A stretch of DNA of 64,000 bases from Chitinophagaceae bacterium (lineage in GTDB: Bacteria > Bacteroidota > Bacteroidia > Chitinophagales > Chitinophagaceae): NCBI GenBank assembly GCA_016719815.1, contig JADJYK010000001.1:310001-374000 (forward strand), given 5' to 3'. The first letter of the stretch is position 1, and the number at the start of each line of letters is the position of its first letter. Positions 36,169 to 48,029 of this stretch are shown here, piece after piece. The position numbers and the translations under genes were made by a program. Under the pieces are notes generated by a model, which was not told where the DNA came from, did no database searches, and saw only the letters and a program-made list of their open reading frames with translations.

Positions 36169-36375
36169 ATGTCTGAACTGAAAATTACAGCCTACAACGT
36201 TAAAACAAAAGAAAAGGGAGTTGAAATGCTGAATGCTGTTATCACCAAAACGGCCAAGGGTGCTTATATGGCACAGGGTGTAAGTGCCGGTGGCCAAAAG
36301 CTTACAACTTTGATGAACGGAGAAAAAGCTCTTGCTTTTATTAAAGCTGGCATTGCCAAACAGGGCTGGGAGTAA
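36169..36375 (+). CDS. small conserved protein of unknown function
   Basis: A 68-residue protein (MSELKITAYNVKTKEKG start, GIAKQGWE end) with no signal or membrane helix. It looks like a small, stable alpha/beta protein with a basic surface. It has its own -7-like box (TACCTTCG, 36132-36139) and a strong terminator, so it is expressed as a single gene. I do not recognise a named family. Confidence 0.65.
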   Translation: MSELKITAYNVKTKEKGVEMLNAVITKTAKGAYMAQGVSAGGQKLTTLMNGEKALAFIKAGIAKQGWE

Positions 36376-36396
36376 TATGCTTCATTGTTACAATAG

Positions 36397-36433
36397 AAAA
36401 GCCCGTTCAGGAATACATTCTGAACGGGCTTTT
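36397..36433. terminator. bidirectional terminator
   Basis: A perfect 14-base stem (AAAAGCCCGTTCAG and its complement) with a 9-base loop lies between the 68-residue gene and the S8 peptidase gene that converge on it. Confidence 0.88.
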
Positions 36434-36435
36434 TA

Positions 36436-39400
36436 TTATTGTTTAATCAGTTTGAATGATTTATGATTAGCACCGGTCTTTGCGTCAAGCAGATATAAAC
36501 CTTTTGCAAATTTTTCAGTGCCAAGGTCTACAATTAGTTTCTGCAATATGCCATTTCCGGTCTGGTGGTATTGTTTCACCGTTCTACCCGCCGCATCCAC
36601 CAGTTTTACATCCATTTTTTCACCTGCTGCCAACTGGTATGTAAGATTGAAAATGCCAGCCGAAGGGTTAGGAGTAATCATCCAGTCTGTTTCCGTACCA
36701 AAAACAACAGGTTTAACGGATGAGTAGCTGAAACTGGCGTCTTTCTCAATAATCCGTAGCCGGTAATACCATACGCCGTTTTTATTTGCTTCCCTGTCAG
36801 TAAAAGAATAGGATTGCACATCTGTTGAGTTTCCCTGACTGCTGACAGTGCCAATCTTCTCGAAATTATTCCGGCTGAATTCTTCGTTTCCTTTCGCCAC
36901 TTCAATATCAAAACGGCTAATATCAAACTCGGATACAGTAGTCCAGTTAAGTATTGCGTCTTTCCCATTGGGAGCTTTGACAGCTGTAAACCCTGTGAGC
37001 TGCAATGGCAGCGGATGGTCATTATCAAATCCGCCATTGTTGAGCCAGAATTCTGAAAAGTCTTTCACCCTGAATTCGGCATAGTAACCTTTATCGTAAG
37101 GAATCTTCTGCACTTTAGAAGAATTGATATAAAGCCATACACCCGACAGACCATTTTCTACCACACCGTCTTCATAAAAAGCATTTACATCGCTGTATTT
37201 TGACACACCTAATTCATATGCCATAGCCGGTTTGTAACAGGTCGCACAACCTATGGAATTCAGCAGTGCCTCTGTTTCTGAATCGAGGAAATAGAATCTT
37301 ACAGTACAGGAATCAGTCAATGTATTGTTAGCAGGCTTTATGGTGATGTTACGGTCATGATAATACTGCCCGCTGTTATTACGTACCCCGGCAATATTGA
37401 TATACGACTGCACATTGGTGCTGCCGAGGTTTTGTCCGTCAGGATTTACTGATGCGATTATTTTTCCAGTACCGCTTTCAATAAAGTTTATCCAGTTAGT
37501 GCCGCTCACAGCAGGCTGATTAACGATTGGGCTTGTCCCTGTACCATCATATATCCCGTAAGGGTTGTTGTAAATATGTATATCATCAATGGCAATACCT
37601 TCCCTGTTAACGGATGCATCAGATGATACTACAAACCGGAATTGTATCCGGGTGTACTGTGTTAACGGTGCCGGCAATACTGTAAGTGGCAATGTGGCTA
37701 CATGCCAGCGATAATAGTTTTCAACACTCCATAGATTAGATGCAGCTGCATAATTCTTATTGTACCAATTAGTGCCTTGTCCATAAGCACCCAATTTTAT
37801 CCAGCTAACCCCATCAGTTGAATACTCCATGTAAGCTCCATCACAAAATACCATATGGAAACTGCCGAAATCCTCTAAATCAAGGGAAAGACTCATACTT
37901 AATGCCGGACTGGTAACACCAGAAATATCGAAGCAGGGTGAATAGAGGTAAGAAAGTTCTGTGTCCTTATACTTGCCCAGTATGCCGGTTTTCCAGGCCT
38001 TGGTTCCGTTGGCAGCACGGGTTAACTTGTAGGTTGCCGGAGTGCCATACTCCCAGGAACTGTTTTTTCCGCCAGTGTACCAGTTGCCGTTGCTAACTTC
38101 AAACTGTTCCAGGTAAGGGCTGCTGTTGGTTACTGTAATCAGTGCCGTATTGGTAACGGTCCTGCTGAGGGTGTCGTTCACATCATAGTTATCAGTTGCC
38201 AGTGCCACTTTTGCTGCCAGCAGGTAAGTACCGTTTGCAGACAGATTAGCCGCTGATGCAAATGTGTACTGGTAATTGCTGTTGGCTGGAATAGATGTGG
38301 TGATGGTTTCCACCACCGGTGCCCCACCGTTGATATTGTACTGTACCGGAACATTCGCCAGCGCCATTTCTGAATTATTTCTAACCGTAATCTTTACCGG
38401 CACAGCAGCACCGAGGTTGCAGCTGTTTACAACAGGCGTATCAATACTGAGCAGTTGCATATCATCGGTGGCAGAGTAGAGTTTAATATCATCGAAACTG
38501 TAACCGGCATAACCGCTGTTATCTGAGGCAATGTACTGCCCATATTGTCCCCAGCGTATCTGGAAACTGGTAGAGAAATTTTGTGCAGGTATAGCATTCT
38601 TCAATAAATCACTAACCTGAATGGATGAAGACAGCTTATAAGAGCCGTCAGCTTCATTTTGGTTTGCGGCCAGGTCAAATGCTTCAATCCAGTTGTTAGC
38701 ATCGCTGCCTCTTATCCACAGTTTGTTGGCAGCATGACTGCTTTGTCCGTGATTTTTATACCTGAAGTCGAGGCGCAAGTCCTGTGTGTTAGCATTATAC
38801 GCTGCAAGATTGAATGTAGCCGTAAGCGTATCAGCGTTGCCGGCATTGTATTTGTCGGCATCGAGTGTAATTGCTTTGGTGCCTGAATAAGCCATGCCGG
38901 TGCTGAGGAAAGTACGCAGCCTTCCGGCAGATGTACTGTTGGCAAAATCATACCGGTCTGCTCCCTGCAATCCCATCTGCCGGATCAGTACCGACTGGTT
39001 GGCTGCCGCTTCAATATCATCAGTAAATGGGAGAGTGACTGCCGGGTTGCTAAGTTGTTTAATCTGTACAAGTAATGTGTCGTTATAAGCCACTGGATCT
39101 CCACCGGTACGGGCAACACCGATATGAATATTATAAGTACCGGCAGCCGATAAATCTAAAGGAGTTGCAAATGTATAATCGTAAGTGGCCCCGGCATTTA
39201 TTGAAGGGGTCACGGCTGCGTCAGTAACAGGTGCGCCACCGTTAATGGAATAGCTGAAAGTGAGTTCTGCATTCGAAGTATTATCGTCAAGATTTTTTAT
39301 CCTTACTGTTAACGGTACTGAGGCAGACAAAGCTGTTGATGTAAGCAATCTTCCTGAAGAAGCGGGGGATTGTATGCTTTCCATCTTTATGTCGTTGTCA

Positions 39401-41881
39401 GAAATATTGCCGGTACAACTGCCGGTACCGGGCTGACGATAAACGGCTGTGTCTCTCCGTCCCGGACTACCATTGTATATTGCCCTTGTTGTAACCCAGT
39501 ACAGTGAATCTTTTGACAAACCATTAAACGTGTAAGTAAGAGTGCTGTTGGGCAATATGGCTACTGATTGCATTTCATCGTCCCGCAGTTTCATTACCTC
39601 ATATTGCGTAGCATTGGCAACTGCTGTCCAGTTTAACTTGATGTATCCTTCACATTGTTCAGCATCGGGTGCCAGCTGCAATGCCGGTGCACCGATGATA
39701 GTGAATACTGCAGATGTGCTAACCTGTGACGTATTGTTTTTGTCAGCCTGATAAGGGCCTGGTTGGTGGCTGCAGCAGCGGGTACTGTCCAGGTGTACTG
39801 ACGCAAAGCAGAAGAGATACTGTTGCTGATGGTAACCCAGCTTCCACTATTATCCAAAGAGTATTCAGCAGTGAATGTTTCAGCATTGCCACCATAAGAA
39901 TCCCACATCAGCAATACATTTTCTCCCGGCAAGAACTTATCGCCGCCAACAGGATGTGTGAGTGTGGTGGAAACGGGAGTAATGTCATAGGCCACAAAGT
40001 ATTGTTGCGGCGAACCTACCGGTACGGCTGTTCCGTTTACATTGACTGTATAGGTGCCGGCGGCAGGATTACTGATGGTTACCTGTTCAATATTATTCAG
40101 TGTATCTGTGCCCTGTACCGCATTGCTAGTTACATTGGCTGGTGAAGGATCCAGTATCAGAGGCTGGTAAGTAGCAGCGGGAAATGTAGTGGTTACTGTG
40201 AGATCAAGATTATTGACCAGTGCTTTTGCCACCACTGCTGAAGCAGCCGGGTCGTTCCAGTAGAGCATCACTTTTAGTGCAGCCGTATTGGCAGGAACAG
40301 TAATGTCGTGTGTTTTTGCTGAACCAGTTGTAATATTATCAATAAAGTACCTGCTGCTTTCAATCGTTTCAACAGAACGTAAAAGGTTCATAACTCCAAA
40401 TCCATAGGTAAAATCCGGGCCGGGATTGCCATAGTCCGTTGCCGAATTACATACAATGGCTTTCATCAGCCCATTTAGCGGATTGGCAGAGGCATTCAAT
40501 TGCCTGTAACGCTGATACAATAATGCCAGTCCGCCTGATACAGCCGGGGCAGCCATACTGGTACCACTGTTGCGCCAGTAATCGACAAAATTTGCAGATG
40601 ACCAGACATCCCTGCCTTGCGTTACTACTTCGGGTTTTATTCTACCGTCATTAACAGGTCCACGGCTTGAACCCGGGGCGATGTTTCCGTCAACAAACAT
40701 ATTACCAACAGTAATCACATTCTTTGAAGACTGGAAAGCATTCAATACAGTTTTGTAAGAAGCAGGATAAGGACTGCAGGTTCTTCCGCCGCTGTTGCCC
40801 GCCGCAAATACATGCTGCAGGTGTGGCATTGTAAATGCCTGCTGGTCGGCAATAACAGAATAGAGATCGTACTGTCCCATATAATTACAGTCATCTATCA
40901 AACCCCAGGAGTTATTAGTTACCACCATGCCATAATCCGTAACATAGGCCGGAGAATTGTTGATAATCCCCTGCATAATCTGGCTCACCACTCTTGCTTT
41001 AGGAGCATGACCGGTATAAAGTTCATTCCAGATTCCGCCACCAGCAGCGATACCGGTTACATGGGTACCATGGTATTCGTAGTATCCATGAGTATGATTA
41101 ATTTTTCTGCCTGATATATCCACATGCTGAGGATCTGCATCATCCCCGATACCAATTGTTACACCTTCTCCTTTAATATTCCGTCCTATTCCTGAACTAC
41201 CCGTTAGCACATTAGCTCTTGAGTTGGCCCTGCTATTATTATTCAGTAATTGCGGTTCGCCGGGTGCTGCCTGTACAAACTCCACGAAAGGCAGTGCTGC
41301 CAGTTCTGCAATGCGATGCTGCGGCACCCGTAAAGCCAGAATCCTGTAAGTGCTGTAAACAGAAGATACGATACTTATATATCTTGTACTCAATTCACTC
41401 ATCACCGTTTCCTGCTCAAAAGAACGGGGCCAACTGATCCACACATCCACAGTTCCGGAAACTTTACGCCCTTGACGGGAATATACCTGCTGCCAGTTCA
41501 GCATCCATTTTTTGTGAAGGCGACAATTTCAAAAACCGTCCGGATTTTAAACTTACCCAGGAATTCAAAATCAATAGAGCCGGCAACTGTTGCAGTATAG
41601 GCATAGTTTGGAATATAGTCCAACAGTTCAATGCCCGCATTCTTCATCTCAGCTTTTTCGGCATCGGACAACAATTCTTCAAACTGAATAATAACATAGC
41701 TTTTGCCAGCCACCTTAGCGGCCGACAGGTTCAGTTTTTTAACCTGGTCTGCCGCATAATTTTTTTCTGGAAATAATGTACCGCTCTTTAGCTGCAGTGA
41801 ATAAGACAACTGTCCCATCACATTTGCAGTAATAGAAAAACAAATGAAGGCCGTAATCAGCGGAATTGGATTTATTCTCAT
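36436..41881 (-). CDS. large secreted subtilisin-like (S8) protease with type IX sorting domain, two frameshifts
   Basis: Three frames give one protein of about 1815 residues. The N-terminal frame (41498-41881) has a signal peptide (ITAFICFSITANVMG) and a propeptide-like part. The S8 domain follows: Asp in TIGIGDDADPQHVD, His in YHGTHVTGIAAGG, the NNSWG motif and Ser in NSGTSMAAPAVSGG. Downstream are a propeller-free beta region, two CARDB-like modules (LMSIDTPVVNS-like segments such as VKITVRNNSEMALANVPV) and a fibronectin-like module. The C-terminus (NPSAGIFNLTYQ, DAAGRTVKQY, FAKGLYLLDAK) is a type A sorting domain. The breaks are missing bases in the T6 run 41508-41513 and the T5 run 39737-39741. 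It is an extracellular or surface protease. Confidence 0.87.
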
Positions 41882-41955
41882 GCTATAATAATAGTATACT
41901 AAAATTAAAACAAATATCCGACAATACTAAACGCATGAAAAATGAGGGGGTTGTG

Positions 41956-44900
41956 TCAGTTAACTGCTTCTTTTTGCAAACAATACCGGTGCATTCCCTT
42001 TAGAAACCGATGCATTGCTTCCATACCCTTTGTCTCGTTACCAATAAGCATAAAGAGCCGCCCGGTTTGTTTTAACCTTGCTTTGTTGGTTTTTGTTTGC
42101 AGGTATTGAATTATTCGTTGGAATGTATCTGATTCAAAATAAGGAGAGTCGGGCCGGTTAATGAAAAAGCAGCGCAATGTATCATCCTTCAGGCTCATTT
42201 TTTCAAAGCCCAGCTCAACAGCCAGTTTGCGGCAGCGTACTGTAATAAACAAGTCTTCCACCTGCTGCGGGATGGAACCAAACCGGTCGGCGAGTTCCTG
42301 TTTCATATCCAGTAATTCTTCTTCTGTTTCGCAATTATCCAGCCGCTGATACAATGATAATCGTTCTGTTATGCTTTCCACATAATCATCGGGTATAAGT
42401 ATTTCAAGGTCAGTATCAATGGTACAGTCCTGCACAAAGTCATCCTGCTTTGCGATTTCTTCTTTAAACAACTCTTTAAAATCCGTACGCTTTAATTCCC
42501 TGATAGCCTCATCGAGAATCTTCTGGTACATCTCAAAACCAATTTCTGCCATGAAACCGCTTTGCTCGCCACCTAATAAATTTCCTGCTCCTCTTATATC
42601 AAGGTCACGCATGGCAATCTGAAAACCACTGCCAAGGTCACTGTGCTGTTCCAGCGTCTGCAACCTTTTTCTTGAATCGTTTGGTAATGTACTCATTGGC
42701 GGTGCCAGCAAATAGCAGAATGCTTTTTTGTTACTTCGGCCCACCCTGCCCCGCAACTGGTGCAGATCGCTAAGACCAAATTGGTGTGCATTGTTGACGA
42801 TAATGGTGTTTACATTCGGAATGTCCACCCCACTCTCCACAATGTTTGTACATACCAGCACATCATATTTCTTATCGATGAAATCAAGTATCCTTTCTTC
42901 CAGTTCATGCCCTTCCATTTGTCCGTGGGCATAGCCAATGCTTAAATCGGGACACAGTGCCTGTATAATAACAGCCATTTCTGCAAGTCCCGCAATACGG
43001 TTATAAATGACGAATACCTGTCCGCCTCTTTCCGTTTCATAATAGATGGCATCACGGATAAAATCTTCGTTATACACCTGCACTTCTGTCTGTATTGGCT
43101 GCCGGTTTGGTGGCGGTGTATTCATAATGCTTAAATCCCTGGCACCCATCAGCGAAAACTGCAGTGTTCGTGGAATAGGTGTAGCGGTGAGTGTTAAGCA
43201 ATCAACCGAAGTGCGGAGAGTTTTGATTTTTTCTTTATGACCCACACCAAATTTTTGTTCCTCATCTACCACAAGCAAACCAAGATCCTTAAACTTCACT
43301 TCTTTACCCAGTAATCCATGTGTACCGATAATGATATCAATCTTCCCTTCTTCCAGTTTTTTTAGTGTTTCTTTTTTCTCTTTGGATGATTTGAAGCGGT
43401 TGATATAATCTACCGTTACCGGAAAATCTTTCAGCCGGTCTTTAAATGTTTTATAATGCTGAAATGCCAGGATGGTGGTGGGCACCAGCACAGCAGCTTG
43501 TTTTCCGTCCACATTTGTTTTAAAAGAAGCACGGATAGCCACTTCTGTTTTGCCAAAGCCCACATCGCCGCATACCAGCCTGTCCATCGGCGATGGCGAT
43601 TCCATATCCTTCTTCACATCGGCCGTTGCCTTGCTTTGGTCGGGAGTATCTTCATAAATGAAAGAAGCTTCCAGCTCGGTCTGCATGTAATTATCAGGAG
43701 TGTGCTGAAAGCCCTGCTGTGCTTTCCGTTTTGCATAAAGCTTTATCAGGTCGAAAGCAATTTCCTTGACCTTCGTTTTTGTTTTCTCCTTTAGTTTGTT
43801 CCATACATCACTGCCCAGCTTGTTTACTTTCGGCACACTGCCATCTTTGCCGGTGTACTTGGCAATCTTGTGCAGGCTGTTGATGTTTACATACAGAATA
43901 TCCGTGTCCTTATAAATAAGCCTCACTGCTTCCTGCAATTTGCCATTTACTTCCAGTTTCTGCAAACCGCTAAAAACTCCAACTCCGTGGTCAATATGTG
44001 TAACATAGTCACCCGGCTGCAGTTCCCGAAGGGTGCGGAGTGTTAACGCCTTGTTTTTATTATATGCCTGCTTCACCTTGTACTTATGATACCGCTGAAA
44101 CACCTGGTGGTCTGTATAGCAAACAAGCTGCAGGTCTTCATCGATAAATCCTTCGTGTATGGAAGTTGAAACAGGATTAAATACTATCTCTGCCTTTAAA
44201 TCATCAAAGATGCTTTGCAGCCGTTCTAACTGGCGGGGGTTCTCTGCAAAAATGTACAACTGGAACTTTTTTGCCTCCCAGTTTTTCAGGTCTCTAATCA
44301 GCAAGTCGAACTGGCGGTTAAAAACAGGTTGTTCCTTGGTGGTATGGTGAATAGTGAATGGTGAATAGTGAGAAGGAAAAGAGTCAGTATGACCAAAGCC
44401 AACTACATGTCTCTGAGCTATCTTTTCTTCAAACTCATGCGCCGTTATAAAATCATCTTCACTTACATCTTTCTTCAGCAGTTTATCATCGTTCTCATCA
44501 GGCTGGTGGCTCTTTCCTGCTGATTTCTTATGGCCCTCAGCCCGCAGCTCATAGCTCCTCTTAGCTTGTTCTTTTAAATCAGCCTGTATCCGTAAAAAAG
44601 CCTCCAGCTCTTCAGTGCTTTCGGCAAGATGGTCTTTGCAGAGTTCGTAATCCTGTATCCACACCACGGTATTTTCTGGCAGGAAGTCGAAAAGAGAAAT
44701 CCTTTCCTCGCTGGTAAACTGGGTATCTACATTTGGAATAATGGTTACCTGTAGCAGCTTTCTCTCACTCAGTTGTGTTTCGGGGTCCACAATACGGATA
44801 GAATCCACTTCATTGCCAAACAACTCCACCCGATAGGGCTTTTCATTCCCGAATGAATAAATATCGAGGATGCCACCCCGGATGGCAAACTGACCGGGTT

Positions 44901-45464
44901 CATATACAAAGTCGGTGCGTTCAAATCCATAGTCGCTCAGGCGCAGCAATAACTGCTCTGTATTCAGTGTATCACCGCTTTTAATATGGATGATGTTGGA
45001 AGAAAGTGTACCGGGCAGGATCACTTTTTCAAATAAGGCCTCCGGATAGGTAACAATAATTTTTTTATTTCCGCCAGTTGCAATTTTTGTCAGTGCTTCC
45101 GTTCGCAACATTACATGCGACGAGTTGAGCAACTGGTAGTTTTTCCTGTTTTTAAAAGAAGACGGGAAATAGAAAAATATCAAGCGCCTCTGTCAGATTT
45201 TCAAGTGTGTTGTGGAAATAGGCGGCTTCTTCTGCGTCATTTAGTATTACCAGGTGGTTAAGTTGTAATAAGGACGGATGAGTAAATGCTGTGGCTACAA
45301 CAAACTGCGATGAACTTCCTCTTAAATTTTCGAGAACTATTTTTGGGAAGAGGCATAAGTCAGTCTGTCCGCCAGTTGAAAAAGGCGGGGGTGTTCTGAT
45401 ACCGTAGCAACAAATCCTTTACACTCATGGGCGGCGGCAAAGATAACTCATCTCTAAAAAACAT
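41956..45464 (-). CDS. mfd: transcription-repair coupling factor Mfd, two frameshifts near the start
   Basis: About 1170 residues. The uninterrupted part from 45183 holds the UvrB-like region (GQFAIRGGILDIYSFG), the RNA-polymerase-interacting domain (LQPGDYVTHIDHGVGVF), and helicase motifs MDRLVCGDVGFGKTEVAIRA, VPTTILA, VVDEEQKFG and TLTATPIPRTL. The first 94 residues lie in two other frames (MSVKDLLLRYQNTPAFF, LTYASSQKIVLENLRG). They join with one base added in each of the A5 runs at 45173-45177 and 45379-45383. I chose ATG 45464, preceded by AGGAA; 45428 is an alternative. Mfd removes stalled polymerase and recruits UvrA. An unusual repeat lies inside the gene (44346-44373). Confidence 0.93.
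44346..44373. repeat. 14-bp tandem repeat inside mfd
   Basis: Two copies of GGTGAATAGTGAAT/GA are in tandem. They encode the odd peptide SHYSPFTIHHTT in Mfd, between conserved regions. The same motif occurs in the nuoH-nuoI spacer at 50333-50361, which is non-coding. Confidence 0.55.
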
Positions 45465-45530
45465 GGACAAATTCCTGCTTTCAGAACAAATAAGGGATCT
45501 GACGGTTATACCTTTATCAAAACAAATATA

Positions 45531-46256
45531 ATGGCTCTATTACCCTGGCGAAAAGGAATTGTGATAAAGACAGAAGACCACACCCACGATACCCGCCGTT
45601 TCTGGATACAGGTACCCGAACTGGACTCTTTTGATTTTGCTCCCGGTCAGTTTGTAACACTTGACCTGCCCATACATGAAAAGCCCAACAAAAGATGGCG
45701 CAGCTATTCCATCGCCTCCTGGCCCAATGGCAGCAATGTATTTGAACTGCTGATTGTGCTGGCCGAAGGCGGCCTGGGGACTAACTTTCTTTTCGATTTT
45801 AAAAACATTACCGTTGGCAGCGAGTTAATACTCCGTGGCCCGCAGGGAGTGTTTAACTTGCCGGAGAAATTAGATAAAGACCTTTTCCTTGTTTGTACCG
45901 GAACCGGCATAGCGCCTTTCCGCAGTATGGTGCAGCATATAAAGGCCAATAATATAGTGCATAAAAACATACACCTTATTTACGGCTGCCGCCGGCAGGA
46001 TGACCTGCTCTATTACGAGGAACTTAAAGAACTGGAGCTTTCGCTGCCAGGCTTTCATTATCACCCCACCCTGAGCCGTGAGCACTGGATGGGACATTAT
46101 GGTTATGTACATCCCATTTACATGGACTTATGCAAGAACCGGCAGGAAGCATCCTTCTTCCTTTGCGGATGGCGCCACATGATTGACGAAGCCCGCAAGC
46201 ACATCCTTGAAATGGGTTACGTTAAAAAGGATATACACCAGGAGTTGTATGGGTGA
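45531..46256 (+). CDS. FAD/NAD(P)-binding oxidoreductase of the ferredoxin reductase type
   Basis: A 241-residue protein with the FNR layout. The FAD part has RWRSYSIASWP (RxYS motif) and the NAD(P) part has CTGTGIAPFRSM and FLCGWRHMID. No [2Fe-2S] ferredoxin domain is attached. It would move electrons between NAD(P)H and a ferredoxin, flavodoxin or other partner. A TACCTTTA box at 45509-45516 may be the -7 element. It precedes the complex I operon by about 300 bases on the same strand, which matters because that operon lacks its own NADH-oxidising subunits. Confidence 0.82.
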   Translation: MALLPWRKGIVIKTEDHTHDTRRFWIQVPELDSFDFAPGQFVTLDLPIHEKPNKRWRSYSIASWPNGSNVFELLIVLAEGGLGTNFLFDFKNITVGSELILRGPQGVFNLPEKLDKDLFLVCTGTGIAPFRSMVQHIKANNIVHKNIHLIYGCRRQDDLLYYEELKELELSLPGFHYHPTLSREHWMGHYGYVHPIYMDLCKNRQEASFFLCGWRHMIDEARKHILEMGYVKKDIHQELYG

Positions 46257-46571
46257 AGAGTAGTTAAATAATATTCTAAATCTTTTCTTTCTTTAAGTAA
46301 AAAAATAAATCCGTAAAAAACAACCTTGAGGATGTTTCCATATATTAATTAAAGAATTGAAATTTCATGGGTACATGTAGTGCCTGAAATGGCCTCACTT
46401 ATACCATTATTACCGGCTATAGCAGCCAATTGCAAGGATTACAAAAATCCATATATACAAATATTCCCTTCCCCTAAGGATTTTAACATTATTGACAAAA
46501 TCCTGACAATTGATACTTATCATGTTTGAAGTTTACACTTTGTTCCTATTTTCGTGCAAATCCAGTTGCAA
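46257..46571 (+). promoter_or_regulatory. spacer before the complex I operon with a probable promoter
   Basis: This 315-base stretch has no supported gene. Near its right end TTTG (46525-46528) and TATTTTCG (46547-46554; one mismatch to TAnnTTTG) lie 18 bases apart, placing the start site about 10 bases before the nuoA ATG at 46572. The rest is AT-rich with a 7-base inverted repeat (AAAATCC/GGATTTT). Confidence 0.45.
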
Positions 46572-46922
46572 ATGGGACCGGCGTCACTTATAGTATTAAT
46601 TATATCCGCTATTGCCTTCTCTGTAATTGCAATAATGCTTGCAAAAATTGTGATGAAGGCCTCTGTCAACAGCCAAAAGGGCGAACCGTACGAATCTGGA
46701 ATCCCCACTAAAGGTAAAACCTGGATACAGCTGAATGTCGGTTATTATCTTTTTGCATTGATTTTCCTGATTTTTGATGTGGAACTTGTTTTTCTCTACC
46801 CCTGGGCGGTTGTAGCTAAAAGCATGGGATGGATTGCTCTCATAGAAATAGTGATTTTCTTCTTTATTTTATTTATAGGCTTTTTGTATGCACATAAGAA
46901 AGGGGCGTTGAAGTGGGTGTAA
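46572..46922 (+). CDS. nuoA: NADH-quinone oxidoreductase subunit A
   Basis: A 116-residue membrane protein with three helices and the conserved YESGIPTKGK loop and FDVELVFLYPWA helix. I chose ATG 46572 over an in-frame GTG at 46554, because the GTG lies within the predicted -7 box. It is the first gene of the complex I operon. Confidence 0.92.
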   Translation: MGPASLIVLIISAIAFSVIAIMLAKIVMKASVNSQKGEPYESGIPTKGKTWIQLNVGYYLFALIFLIFDVELVFLYPWAVVAKSMGWIALIEIVIFFFILFIGFLYAHKKGALKWV

Positions 46923-46961
46923 TGAAAAGTTGAATAGTTTAATGGTTTAAAGGTTTAAAAG

Positions 46962-47498
46962 TTGAGTAAGACACAGGATAGCAAAAGCAATTTTCCCGGC
47001 GAGGTACATGATTTACCCGGTGGCGGCATTGTCCTCAGCAAACTGGACGATGTGATTAACTGGGCCCGGTCCAACTCCCTTTGGCCGCTCACTTTTGCCA
47101 CCAGTTGCTGTGGTATTGAGTATATGGCTGTTGCCGGGGCCAGGTACGATTTTTCCCGTTTTGGTTTTGAGGTGGCAAGGGCCACACCCCGCCAGGCCGA
47201 TGTAATTATTATTGCTGGTACAATTGTAAACAAAATGGCACCAGTTCTGAAACGACTGTACGACCAGATGGCAGACCCCAAGTATGTAATTGCGATGGGT
47301 GCCTGTGCCATCAGCGGCGGACCTTTCTTTTACAATACCTATTCTGTTGTAAAAGGCGCTGACCATGTAATACCTGTTGATGTTTACGTGGCAGGGTGCC
47401 CGCCAAGACCAGAAGCACTGCTTCATGCCCTTATAAGCCTGCAACAGAAAATAAAAAGCGGACTCACCAGAGAACAGATAAGAAAAGGAAAAGACTGA
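46962..47498 (+). CDS. nuoB: NADH-quinone oxidoreductase subunit B
   Basis: A 178-residue protein with the N2 cluster cysteines in FATSCCGIEY, AMGACAIS and VAGCPPRPEAL. It holds the last Fe-S cluster before quinone. The only suitable start is TTG at 46962. The 39-base spacer before it is low-complexity (repeats of GTTTAAA). Confidence 0.93.
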   Translation: MSKTQDSKSNFPGEVHDLPGGGIVLSKLDDVINWARSNSLWPLTFATSCCGIEYMAVAGARYDFSRFGFEVARATPRQADVIIIAGTIVNKMAPVLKRLYDQMADPKYVIAMGACAISGGPFFYNTYSVVKGADHVIPVDVYVAGCPPRPEALLHALISLQQKIKSGLTREQIRKGKD

Positions 47499-47500
47499 TT

Positions 47501-47959
47501 ATGCAGCATGAAGAACTAAAAATAAAACTAGCCGAACTGCTCACTTCTGCCACATTTGAGGAAGGCGGAGAATGGACGACCATTAATGTGGAAGCAGCAG
47601 ACTGGCTCGTATTTGCCGGGCAACTTCGCAATGATGACTCTTTATTCTTTGATTATCTTTTCTGCCTTACCTGTGTGGACTGGAAAACACATTTGATCAT
47701 GGTGTATCACCTTTCTTCCACAAAGCACAGGCATAATATGGTGGTGAAAGTAAAATTAGACCGCAATAAACCGGAGATTGAAACGGTATCACATATCTGG
47801 AGAACGGCAGAATTTCATGAACGGGAAGTGTATGAAATGTTTGGCGTGAACTTCCTGAACCATCCTGACCTGCGTTTACTGATATTGCCGGATGGTTGGG
47901 AAGGGAAAAATCCACTGAGAAAAGATTTTGAAGATCCGGTGAATATGATAAAACTGTAG
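47501..47959 (+). CDS. nuoC: NADH-quinone oxidoreductase subunit C
   Basis: A 152-residue subunit with the family end RTAEFHEREVYEMFGV and LRKDFEDP. NuoC and NuoD are separate genes here, unlike the fused NuoCD of E. coli. I chose ATG 47501, two bases after nuoB; a longer in-frame start inside nuoB at 47396 gives no family match. Confidence 0.93.
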   Translation: MQHEELKIKLAELLTSATFEEGGEWTTINVEAADWLVFAGQLRNDDSLFFDYLFCLTCVDWKTHLIMVYHLSSTKHRHNMVVKVKLDRNKPEIETVSHIWRTAEFHEREVYEMFGVNFLNHPDLRLLILPDGWEGKNPLRKDFEDPVNMIKL

Positions 47960-48029
47960 TCTTTCAAAAAAAGGATTTGCAAAATTTGATGAGGCATGTA
48001 TGTATCAGAAAAATGAACTGAGATTTTGA

